Part shown: positions 1-5,542 of the stretch, piece by piece
Position numbering within the stretch: position 1 is the first letter of the stretch
Layout of the letters: every line of letters begins with the position of its first letter
Assembly (NCBI GenBank): GCA_028704265.1
Contig: JAQVLH010000084.1
Coordinates: forward strand, 1-5,542
Direction: 5' to 3'
Source: Candidatus Nanoarchaeia archaeon
GTDB taxonomy: Archaea; Nanobdellota; Nanobdellia; Tiddalikarchaeales; Tiddalikarchaeaceae
DNA length: 5,542 nucleotides
The notes under the pieces: model-generated
Told to the model about the DNA's origin: nothing
Databases searched by the model: none
The model's input: the letters and a program-made list of their open reading frames with translations, nothing else
Position numbers and translations under genes: made by a program

Positions 1-415
1 TTTTTATATGGGCTCTTCCCAACCTATCGCCTTTATCATCTATTAAAAATGCCGTAGTTCCAATAAGAAAAATATCTTTATTTTTTTCAAGAAAATCATA
101 TTGTATCTGAAATCTTTGTGGCAAAGAGATGTCATCAGCATCCATTCTTGCTATATACTGTCCTTTTGCAATTTTGAGTCCTTTGTTTAAAGATTTTGTT
201 AAGCCAATATTCTTCTTGTTATGGATTAATTTTATTCTTCTATCTTTTTTTACATATCTTTTTATAATTTTTAAAGAATCGTCAGTTGAACCATCATCTA
301 TTATAATAAACTCAAAATCTTTAAATGTTTGATTAAGGATACTTTCTATTGCTTCGGCTATGTATCTTTCAGTATTGTATGCCGACATAATTACTGAAAT
401 CCTGTGGTTTTTCAT
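1..415 (-). CDS. Glycosyltransferase family 2 (GT-A fold), 3' end cut off by window edge
   Basis: The reading frame starts at ATG 415-413 and stays open to the window edge, giving 138 visible residues of a protein usually near 250-350 aa. The N-terminus has the family 2 nucleotide-binding strand SVIMSAYNTERYI (residues 7-19), then FEFIIIDDGSTDDS (34-47) with the sugar-nucleotide-binding Asp pair, and the metal-binding DxD-type motif ARMDADDISLP (89-99). These are hallmark GT2 elements. Such enzymes transfer a sugar from a nucleotide-sugar donor onto a growing glycan on the cytoplasmic side. Donor and acceptor cannot be read from this part, and the acceptor-binding C-terminal half is missing. 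An SD-like GGAG sits 11 nt upstream of the start, and the gap to the stop of the upstream radical SAM gene is only 22 nt, so the two are probably co-transcribed. No start is possible further upstream without overlapping that gene. The family call is firm; specificity is unknown. Confidence 0.93.
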   Translation of the reverse strand, partial: MKNHRISVIMSAYNTERYIAEAIESILNQTFKDFEFIIIDDGSTDDSLKIIKRYVKKDRRIKLIHNKKNIGLTKSLNKGLKIAKGQYIARMDADDISLPQRFQIQYDFLEKNKDIFLIGTTAFLIDDKGDRLGRAHIK

Positions 416-426
416 TTTATTTAATT

Positions 427-430
427 CTCC
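427..430 (-). promoter_or_regulatory. Shine-Dalgarno site for the GT2 gene
   Basis: The minus strand reads GGAG followed by 11 nt (AATTAAATAAA) and then the ATG at 415. It lies in the 22-nt gap after the TAA of the radical SAM gene. It supports the chosen GT2 start, although the spacing is slightly long. Confidence 0.6.
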
Positions 431-437
431 GGGGTAA

Positions 438-1796
438 TTAAAATTTCAATCTAATCTTATTCATCATTAGATTGTAATACTTATAAAAAACTGAAAATAA
501 GAGCTGTTTTCGAATTAAATAATAAATAGCTTTTTTTATATTTTTATCTTTATATACCAAGTAATGAAATATTTTAGCATATCTTATTACTTTTTTTCGG
601 GGAAACTCGGGTAAATCAAGTATAGAATCATACATATAATCATTACTTTTTCTTTTAGTTATTAACCCATTTTTGAAGCATAAATCTCCCAATTCTGTTC
701 CAATGTAAGGGTAATATATGGATAATTGCATTTCTTCTGGTTGTAAAAGTTTGTTTAGTTCAATGGTTTTTTTAAAACTTTTTTCAGTTTCAAATGGCAT
801 TCCAATCATATTAAATGATGTTGCCTTTATTTTATATTTTTTTGCAATGTTAAATGCTTCAATAATCTTTTTATTGGACATGTACCGATTCAAATATTTT
901 TTCCTAAATTCTTCATCTCCAGATTCAATTCCAATACATATCCTTTTGCATCCAGCATTTTTTAATGTTTGAGCAATTTCTTCGTTAAACAACTCTGGGC
1001 GAGTATTGCAAGAAAATGAGAGTGTAAATCTTTCCCGATATCTTTTGCAGAATTCTAACAGCCATTCGGGGTCTTTTGTAAAGCTATCATCATCAAAAAT
1101 TAATTCCGGAAGGTTATATTCTTTGACAACTTGATTTATTTCTTCTAATGCTTTTTTCACACTTTTAAACCTAATTATTTTAATTTTTCCCTTATATAAT
1201 TCATTAAGTTTGTTATTACAACAATAACTGCATGAGTAGGGGCATCCCCTAGAAAAATTAAAATTTGGATATTTTAATATAATTTTCTTGGAAAATATTG
1301 AACGATCTGGAATGGGGAGAATATCTAAATTTTCTATAAGCGGGCGCAATTCATTTTTGATTATTTTCTCTCCTTTTCTAAACCAAAAATTTTTTGTTTT
1401 GATATAGTCCCCCCCCTTTTTTATTTTATTAATCAATTCTTTAATAGCCATCTCTCCTTCTCCTATACAAATTCCATCGATATGTTTTGATTGATAGATA
1501 CACTCTGGAAACAAAGTTGTATGCGGTCCGCCGGCAAAGATTGGAATATCGAATTCATTTTTTATTCGTTTTGAGATATACTTAATGTAGCTCCAATAAT
1601 TAGAACAAAAAGATAACAGAATTATTTCAGGTTTATATTCTTTGATTTCTTTTTTAATTTCATTATAATTTTCTGTTTGGGGGATTATGAGTTTTGTATT
1701 ATGCCCCCCTTCTTTTAATATGGCTGAAATTGATCCAACGCCGTGATTAAATGCTATAGTATTTCCTATTGTCGGGTAAATTATTAAAATATTCAT
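438..1796 (-). CDS. B12-binding-domain radical SAM enzyme, substrate unknown
   Basis: A 452-aa protein with the usual two-part architecture. Residues 1-130 form a cobalamin-binding Rossmann-like domain: N-terminal strand MNILIIYPTIG, AGGPHTTLFPE at 88-98 and IGEGE at 111-115. I see no DxHxxG motif, so a His-ligated cobalamin is not predicted, as in many class B enzymes. Residues about 178-370 form the radical SAM core, with cluster cysteines C185, C189 and C192 in SRGCPYSCSYCC (CxxxCxxC), the strand LIFDDDSFT (232-240) and the SAM-binding-type GIESGDE (289-295). The C-terminal 80 residues are basic and aromatic-rich. Relatives include radical methyltransferases and BchE-type cyclases, so methylation of an unactivated carbon or a rearrangement is plausible; the substrate is not readable. 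Its place among glycosyltransferases suggests a sugar or lipid-carrier substrate (inference). The ATG at 1796 has no SD before it. An A6G8 run crosses codons 125-130. Confidence 0.9.
   Translation of the reverse strand: MNILIIYPTIGNTIAFNHGVGSISAILKEGGHNTKLIIPQTENYNEIKKEIKEYKPEIILLSFCSNYWSYIKYISKRIKNEFDIPIFAGGPHTTLFPECIYQSKHIDGICIGEGEMAIKELINKIKKGGDYIKTKNFWFRKGEKIIKNELRPLIENLDILPIPDRSIFSKKIILKYPNFNFSRGCPYSCSYCCNNKLNELYKGKIKIIRFKSVKKALEEINQVVKEYNLPELIFDDDSFTKDPEWLLEFCKRYRERFTLSFSCNTRPELFNEEIAQTLKNAGCKRICIGIESGDEEFRKKYLNRYMSNKKIIEAFNIAKKYKIKATSFNMIGMPFETEKSFKKTIELNKLLQPEEMQLSIYYPYIGTELGDLCFKNGLITKRKSNDYMYDSILDLPEFPRKKVIRYAKIFHYLVYKDKNIKKAIYYLIRKQLLFSVFYKYYNLMMNKIRLKF
1409..1422 (-). repeat. A6G8 homopolymer tract containing an A-AAA-AAG heptamer inside the radical SAM gene
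   Basis: On the coding strand six A are followed directly by eight G, across residues Ile125-Lys-Lys-Gly-Gly-Asp130. With respect to the reading frame the first part is exactly A AAA AAG, the phase of a classical -1 slippery heptamer. The G8 run is the longest run of G or C that I found in the window. A -1 shift would end after 12 new codons and a +1 shift after 17, so either leaves roughly the B12-binding domain alone (about 139-144 aa). The tract itself is directly visible; a function in slippage is inference. Confidence 0.75.
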
Positions 1797-1916
1797 TATA
1801 ATTTGGATTATTGTATTTTTTATTTTTTTTAGTTTACTACAACTACTCCGGCAGGGTTATTAAATTTATTCAAAACGCCCAATCTTCATATTTTCCTTTT
1901 CGCCAAAATAAATAGA
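1797..1916. other. 120-nt intergenic gap with a compositionally distinct, unexplained segment
   Basis: This gap separates the stop of the 1917-3023 glycosyltransferase from the radical SAM start. The part from about 1837 to 1905 has about 26 G/C in 69 bases by hand count, whereas 1797-1836 is almost pure A/T. Its minus strand includes GGCGAAAAGGAAAATATG, then GATTGGGCG, then CCCTGCCGGAGTAGTTG. There is a 7-codon ATG ORF on the minus strand (MKIGRFE, purines upstream). Another frame reads NKFNNPAGVVVVN before a stop but has no start of its own. I see no strong hairpin, no U-tract terminator in the transcription direction, and no convincing promoter. It may be a remnant, a dispersed intergenic element or a 5' regulatory leader; none is established. 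Confidence 0.45.
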
Positions 1917-3023
1917 TTATTTTTTTAAAACTTCTTCATAAATTTTAATATATCTTGGAACTTGTTTTTCTGCTGTAAACTTCCAAATATCTTTTAGATT
2001 ATTCTTTGATATTCTTTCTACATCTTTTGGATTATTCTTCAGATAAAGGATTATCTCCTTCATCTTTTCCACATCTCCCGGTGGAAAAAGATAGCCGTTT
2101 CTTCCTTCCTGAATTATCTCACGCATTCCGGGAATATCTGAAACAAGGATAACAAGGCCACGAGCCATGGCTTCTAATATTGTCATTGGAAACGATTCAG
2201 TATATGATGGCAGAATAAGTACTGCGTGTTCATCATATATTTTAAATATTTCTTCATTAGGTATTTGATTATAGTATCTTATATTTTTAGATTCTATAAT
2301 ATCTTTATCAAAATGTCTTTTACCAATAATACTAAAATCAACATCAGATAATCCTTTTTCCCCCATTAAATTTAACAAATCATAATAGCCCTTTTCTCTA
2401 GTCAATCTTCCCACAAAAATAATTTTTACTTTTTTACCAACCCTTTTTCTTTTTAATACCATTTTTTTATCTATAAAATTGTTTATCACTACGCTTTTTC
2501 TTTTTAGAATTTTTTTAAATAATATTATTTTACTAACATTTTTGAATTGATTAAAACTTACAAAAACAATTTTGTCACTTATTAAAACTGATAAATTATT
2601 AACTAATATTTGCCTTATTTGTTCTAAAGTTATTTTTCTATTTTTAATAAAGTTATTATGAAATGTAACAATTACTTTTTTCCTCATTAATTTTGCAACA
2701 TATGAGAAAATAACTTCTGATAAAGTATAGGAATTAAAATGTAATATTTTAGATGTCTTTAACATTTTTATTGTGTTAATAAATTTATCGGGAGAAATAT
2801 AACAAATTTCAGAAAATATTGATTTTGCTCCAAGACAAAACTCATAGGACATTATTTTATTATTTATCCTCTCATTTTTTTTTATGCGTAAAGTTAGTAT
2901 TTTTCTTTTTTGATTGAAATAGGTTCTTAAACTTTGTAAATACGTTGAAACGCCTCCCCCGGTCAGTACAGAATTGAAAGCCATTAATTGTATGTTTTCA
3001 ATATCAAACTTATTTGTTTTCAT
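1917..3023 (-). CDS. Glycosyltransferase family 4 (GT-B fold)
   Basis: A 368-aa protein of normal length for GT4, with two Rossmann-like halves. The N-terminal acceptor-side half has the glycine loop SVLTGGGVSTYLQSL (residues 18-32) and VTFHNNF (119-125). The C-terminal donor-binding half begins near residue 198 with IIFVGRLTREKGYYDLL (201-217), carrying the R206/K211 pair usual for phosphate contacts. It then has the EX7E signature in YTESFPMTILEAMARG (E276 and E284), followed by VSDIPGMREII and NGYLFPPGD. It should be a retaining transferase adding a sugar from an NDP-sugar to a glycan or lipid-linked acceptor on the inner membrane face. The specific sugar is unknown. The ATG at 3023 lacks an SD. 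The later Met14 is a worse start because it would cut into the first beta strand. It is flanked by the two longest intergenic gaps, 81 and 120 nt, so it is less tightly coupled than the upstream genes. Confidence 0.94.
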   Translation of the reverse strand: MKTNKFDIENIQLMAFNSVLTGGGVSTYLQSLRTYFNQKRKILTLRIKKNERINNKIMSYEFCLGAKSIFSEICYISPDKFINTIKMLKTSKILHFNSYTLSEVIFSYVAKLMRKKVIVTFHNNFIKNRKITLEQIRQILVNNLSVLISDKIVFVSFNQFKNVSKIILFKKILKRKSVVINNFIDKKMVLKRKRVGKKVKIIFVGRLTREKGYYDLLNLMGEKGLSDVDFSIIGKRHFDKDIIESKNIRYYNQIPNEEIFKIYDEHAVLILPSYTESFPMTILEAMARGLVILVSDIPGMREIIQEGRNGYLFPPGDVEKMKEIILYLKNNPKDVERISKNNLKDIWKFTAEKQVPRYIKIYEEVLKK

Positions 3024-3063
3024 TTTCTTGTTATAATATATTTAGTGTCGTTAGTTAGTTCTT

Positions 3064-3083
3064 TATGTTTATCTATGTTTATC
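3064..3083. repeat. Perfect tandem 10-bp repeat between two genes
   Basis: The plus strand shows TATGTTTATC twice in direct succession (minus strand GATAAACATA twice). It lies in the 81-nt gap 3024-3104, about 40 nt upstream of the ATG at 3023. A short TTAG repeat follows at 3050-3060, and the AT-rich stretch TATATTATAA sits just before the start. The unit length is close to one helical turn, so a binding site is possible, but in such AT-rich DNA the repeat may be incidental. Confidence 0.6.
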
Positions 3084-3104
3084 AAATATTTTCTTTTTAG
3101 TTTT

Positions 3105-3836
3105 TTATTTTTTGTTAACATCTGTTATAACTCCTAGAATTAAACCGTTTGCACCAATATATGGTTTGGCAAATTTTGTTTTGAGAACTTCTTCTTTATT
3201 TGAGATTATCCATTTATTATCCCAACTAATTCTTTTAAAATAATACGCCTCCACCAAATTTATTTTATTCTGCCGCAACAAATTATCTAAATTCAGATTC
3301 CATCCAATAGGCATAGTAAATATAATTTTACCATTTTTATCAAGACAATTATCTTTTAAATTTGAAATGGTTTTCAAAATTTTTTCATCCTCCCTTGGCT
3401 CTTCATCAAAACCGATATGCTCAAGTGTAGAAATAGATATAATGTATTTATATTTCTTAAATGGTTTAAAACTTAGTGCGTCTTCATTTATTACAGATCC
3501 AGATATTTCATATTTATCTAGTGTGTCCCATCCAGTTCGTACGTAATGAGATAAAACATTTCCAATCTCTAATATATTTTCTTTTGGAACATTTTTAATT
3601 AAAGATAAAACTAAAGGAACTTCTATGGTCCTTTCATTTGCCCATGTATGATTGTACTTATGAAAAAAATAATTTATTCTTTTCTTCTTAAAAACAATTT
3701 CCCTTCTTTTTATAAAAAGAGCCATATAAAAAGGAAAAAGATACAAATAAAAGGCTTTTTTTAAAAGATACCAAAGACCTCTTTTTTTAATTATTCTCCG
3801 AGCCCTTACCCTAAAATTATAACTTTTTTTATACAT
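3105..3836 (-). CDS. Class I SAM-dependent methyltransferase-like protein
   Basis: A 243-aa protein. Residues 1-50 are basic and hydrophobic, with an aromatic segment LWYLLKKAFYLYLFPFYMAL (21-40) that could lie on the membrane. The methyltransferase-like core starts near residue 64. Motif I reads NILEIGNVLSHY (87-98), with the acidic residue and first glycine but without the usual GxG spacing. VDKYE-like DKYE (107-110), INEDALSF (116-123), YIISISTLEHIGFDE (131-145, the post-II/motif IV region) and GKIIFTMPIGWN (169-180) follow in the order of the fold. This suggests methyl transfer to a sugar or other cluster intermediate; the substrate is unknown, and the altered motif I means a non-catalytic or unusual SAM site cannot be excluded. 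The start is fixed by a GGAGGG 10 nt upstream, inside the preceding glycosyltransferase gene, and the 8-nt overlap ATGTATAA indicates translational coupling with it. Confidence 0.82.
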   Translation of the reverse strand: MYKKSYNFRVRARRIIKKRGLWYLLKKAFYLYLFPFYMALFIKRREIVFKKKRINYFFHKYNHTWANERTIEVPLVLSLIKNVPKENILEIGNVLSHYVRTGWDTLDKYEISGSVINEDALSFKPFKKYKYIISISTLEHIGFDEEPREDEKILKTISNLKDNCLDKNGKIIFTMPIGWNLNLDNLLRQNKINLVEAYYFKRISWDNKWIISNKEEVLKTKFAKPYIGANGLILGVITDVNKK

Positions 3837-4899
3837 TTTTATAAATCCCTCCGCAAACTTTCATTGTCTCTCTTGCACATTTTTTCCAAGAAAACATTTT
3901 TACATTTTTAAAACCTTCTTTTATTAATCTGCCTCTTAATTTTTTATCTTTTAGTATCTTTTTCATTGCATTTGTAATTTCATTTATACTGTATGGATTA
4001 ACAAGTAAAGCGCCTTTACCTGCAACTTCTGGCATAGAACTTACATTTGATGTTATAACTGGGCATCCGCAAGCTTGGGCTTCTAATATGGGGAGGCCGA
4101 AGCCCTCATATAATGAGGGGTAAACACCGACTAAGGCATGTTGGTATAAATTAATCAATTCCTCTTTTGAGACTAAACCCAAAACCTTTATTTTTGGATT
4201 ATTCTTTATTAGTCGCATTTCTTTTTTGTTATTCCACATATTATTTCCCGTGATATACAATAAAACATTTTTGTTTTCTAATCTTTCAAATGCTTTAATT
4301 AAAATTAATAAATTTTTTCTTGGGCTTATTGAACCCGAATAAAAAATATAGTTTGAAAGCTTATTTTTCTTCTTTAGAAATCTTTTAAAACTTGTTGCAA
4401 GATGTATTGTTTTTATTTTGTCTTTAGAAATGTTTAGTATATCTATCAACTCTTTTTTTGTATTCTCTGAAATAGAGATTATTTTATCTGCTCTCTTGCA
4501 TGAGCTTTTGATCATAAATCTCATATAGACATTGTCTAATCCCCCATACGCATTGAATTCTGGTCTAAAATGACCTATATCTAAAATAGTAACTATCTTT
4601 TTGCAGTTTATCCTATAGGGAATTACATCTTTTGGGAATAAACAAACATCTAAATTTAAAGAGTTTATTATATTTGGAGAGATTAAGAAATCACAAATAA
4701 TTTTAGAATTAGGTTTTAATATAATTTCGTGAATATTTTTTTTATCTGATTTAAAGTAAGGTTCTTTTAAATTATGAATTATGAATAATTCGTCTTCAGG
4801 TTTAATTAATTTTATCATACTTTTACATAAATTTTCAATGTAGTTTTTTGCTCCCCCGGATTGTTCACTTAGACCCCGAGCATATATGCCTATCCTCAT
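3829..4899 (-). CDS. Glycosyltransferase family 4 (GT-B fold)
   Basis: A 356-aa full-length GT4 protein. The N-terminal half starts with MRIGIYARGLSEQSGGAKNY, including the glycine loop at 14-17, and has IVTILDIGHFRPEF at 102-115. At that last position many relatives have His before the Asp; here it is Leu106. ADKIISISENTKKEL (137-151) is the usual inter-domain helix region. The donor half opens with IFYSGSISPRKNLLILI (185-201), with R194/K195 in the phosphate-contact position, and has the EX7E signature YEGFGLPILEAQACGCP (E265, E273), followed by SMPEVAGKGALLVNP. This layout resembles mannosyl- or rhamnosyl-transferases of O-antigen type, but the donor cannot be fixed from sequence. Its ATG overlaps the stop of the upstream methyltransferase as ATGA, and its stop overlaps the next methyltransferase by 8 nt. 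It is thus the middle of a tightly coupled three-gene block. A GAGG lies 16 nt upstream, too far to be a convincing SD. Confidence 0.95.
   Translation of the reverse strand: MRIGIYARGLSEQSGGAKNYIENLCKSMIKLIKPEDELFIIHNLKEPYFKSDKKNIHEIILKPNSKIICDFLISPNIINSLNLDVCLFPKDVIPYRINCKKIVTILDIGHFRPEFNAYGGLDNVYMRFMIKSSCKRADKIISISENTKKELIDILNISKDKIKTIHLATSFKRFLKKKNKLSNYIFYSGSISPRKNLLILIKAFERLENKNVLLYITGNNMWNNKKEMRLIKNNPKIKVLGLVSKEELINLYQHALVGVYPSLYEGFGLPILEAQACGCPVITSNVSSMPEVAGKGALLVNPYSINEITNAMKKILKDKKLRGRLIKEGFKNVKMFSWKKCARETMKVCGGIYKNV
3847..3852 (-). promoter_or_regulatory. Strong Shine-Dalgarno site inside the upstream gene
   Basis: The minus strand reads GGAGGG, then 10 nt, then the ATG at 3836. It lies within the last codons of the glycosyltransferase ending at 3829, encoding Gly-Gly. 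It fixes the methyltransferase start, and together with the 8-nt gene overlap it supports coupled translation. Confidence 0.75.
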
Positions 4900-5542
4900 T
4901 TTCTTTTCAGCAAAACCTCAATTGTACCCACATTTAGATTTTCATCTTTTTTATCAAATTCTACAGATATTTTAATAGGAAGATTATATTTCTGAGTCTT
5001 TTCGTTTATAACTTCAAATCCATATTCTTCAAATAACTTCATAAATCCAGTATATCTTATCCGATTAGTGTAGCTAACCCCCTCTTTTGTCAAATACTTT
5101 TCCCAAGTTTTCTTTGAATACTTATAAAATAAGAATGGATTATTGAAATTATAATGATCTCTTAGGTCTATTGAATGATACATTAATCCGCTTTTTTTCA
5201 TGACGCTGCTTAATTTAGCTATAACCTCCCCAATATTTTTAATATGTTCAAATACACTTATTGTTAATACAAAATCAATTTTTTCTTTGAGGTTGATTTT
5301 TTCAAAGTCCCCTTCAATGAATTGAATATACTTTTCATCTACTTTCCCATTTTTAATAAAAAACAGGTCTCTCTTCCAATATTTTTGCTTGATGTAGTTT
5401 AACTCTTTATTAAAAAACTCCCCCTGTTTGTTTGTTTTTATATACCTTGGAAATTTATCCACAAGAATTACTTTTTTTGCACCATTCATTAACAAATTAT
5501 ATGCATTAAGGTAAGAATTTCCCGGTCCGAGTTCTAAACAAA
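4896..5542 (-). CDS. Class I SAM-dependent methyltransferase, 5' end beyond window
   Basis: The frame is open to the window edge, so the first ATG/TTG-like codons near 5495 are not the real start. The 15 residues before that point read VLELGPGNSYLNAYN, a textbook motif I, and continue into LLMNGAKKVILVD, with the Asp at the end of strand 2 that typically binds the SAM ribose. Further elements in the 214 visible residues are IQFIEGDFEKI (72-82), VLTISVFEHI (91-100), MYHSIDLRDHYNFNNPF (120-136) and TGFMKLFEEYGFEVI (164-178). The gene therefore encodes a methyltransferase missing only its N-terminal part. The DHY segment and the Trp/Asn-rich insert after it resemble sugar- or glycan-cluster methyltransferases, with O-methylation of a hydroxyl the likely reaction (inference). 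It ends in an ATGA overlap with the next glycosyltransferase, so it leads the coupled block in this window. Confidence 0.9.
   Translation of the reverse strand, partial: CLELGPGNSYLNAYNLLMNGAKKVILVDKFPRYIKTNKQGEFFNKELNYIKQKYWKRDLFFIKNGKVDEKYIQFIEGDFEKINLKEKIDFVLTISVFEHIKNIGEVIAKLSSVMKKSGLMYHSIDLRDHYNFNNPFLFYKYSKKTWEKYLTKEGVSYTNRIRYTGFMKLFEEYGFEVINEKTQKYNLPIKISVEFDKKDENLNVGTIEVLLKRK

Noticed and set aside
129..332. Plus-strand 67-aa open frame
   Set aside because: It lies entirely opposite the GT2 gene, whose conserved motifs are clear. Its composition is the hydrophobic antisense of a Lys/Asp-rich gene, and no SD is seen.
718..972. Plus-strand 84-aa open frame
   Set aside because: It is antisense to the radical SAM core, including the GIESGDE region; no recognisable domain.
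1816..1830. T-rich run as a possible intrinsic terminator
   Set aside because: The T-run is on the plus strand, giving A-runs in the transcript of these genes, and no stable stem precedes it in either orientation.
1877..1890. Seven-codon ORF MKIGRFE as a real small gene
   Set aside because: It is too short to support by sequence alone; kept only as part of the unexplained intergenic segment.
3024..3104. Bacterial sigma-70 type promoter in the gap
   Set aside because: TATTAT-like hexamers occur but no matching -35 box is found at the right spacing, and such hexamers are expected by chance in AT-rich DNA.
4103..4119. Perfect 7-bp inverted repeat with a 3-nt loop (CCCTCAT-ATA-ATGAGGG)
   Set aside because: It lies within the codons for the conserved GT4 active-site segment Pro-Ser-Leu-Tyr-Glu-Gly and is not followed by a T-tract in the transcription direction, so chance and protein constraint explain it.

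Overview
This is an AT-rich window in which every supportable gene lies on the minus strand, so transcription runs from high to low coordinates. It looks like an internal slice of a cell-surface glycan biosynthesis cluster (O-antigen, capsule, exopolysaccharide or protein-glycan type). It holds three glycosyltransferases (two GT-B family 4, one GT-A family 2), two class I SAM-dependent methyltransferases and one cobalamin-binding radical SAM enzyme. No tRNA, rRNA, CRISPR array, transposase or plus-strand gene is supported.

Organism: proteins are rich in Lys, Ile and Asn, as expected at low GC. Two starts have clear purine-rich Shine-Dalgarno sites (GGAGGG before 3836, GGAG before 415), while the starts at 1796 and 3023 have none. 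This fits a low-GC bacterium, possibly an uncultivated lineage, but a low-GC archaeon cannot be excluded. No taxon is claimed.

Layout in order of transcription: (1) 5542-4896, methyltransferase whose 5' end lies beyond the window; (2) 4899-3829, GT4 glycosyltransferase, overlapping gene 1 by ATGA; (3) 3836-3105, second methyltransferase, overlapping gene 2 by 8 nt with a strong SD inside gene 2; (4) an 81-nt gap with a tandem 10-bp repeat; (5) 3023-1917, second GT4; (6) a 120-nt gap holding a compositionally distinct, unexplained segment; (7) 1796-438, B12-binding radical SAM protein with an A6G8 run in its reading frame; (8) 415 to the window edge, GT2 whose 3' end is missing.

How they may work together: the glycosyltransferases would add sugars in turn to a carrier-linked oligosaccharide, and the methyltransferases could methylate sugars or cap the chain. 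The radical SAM enzyme could carry out a harder modification, such as C-methylation or a radical rearrangement, on a sugar or lipid. The family assignments rest on visible motifs; substrates and the final product are inference. The first three genes are tightly coupled. The two longer gaps and the SD-less starts suggest the downstream genes are separate transcription or translation modules, or were joined to the cluster separately.
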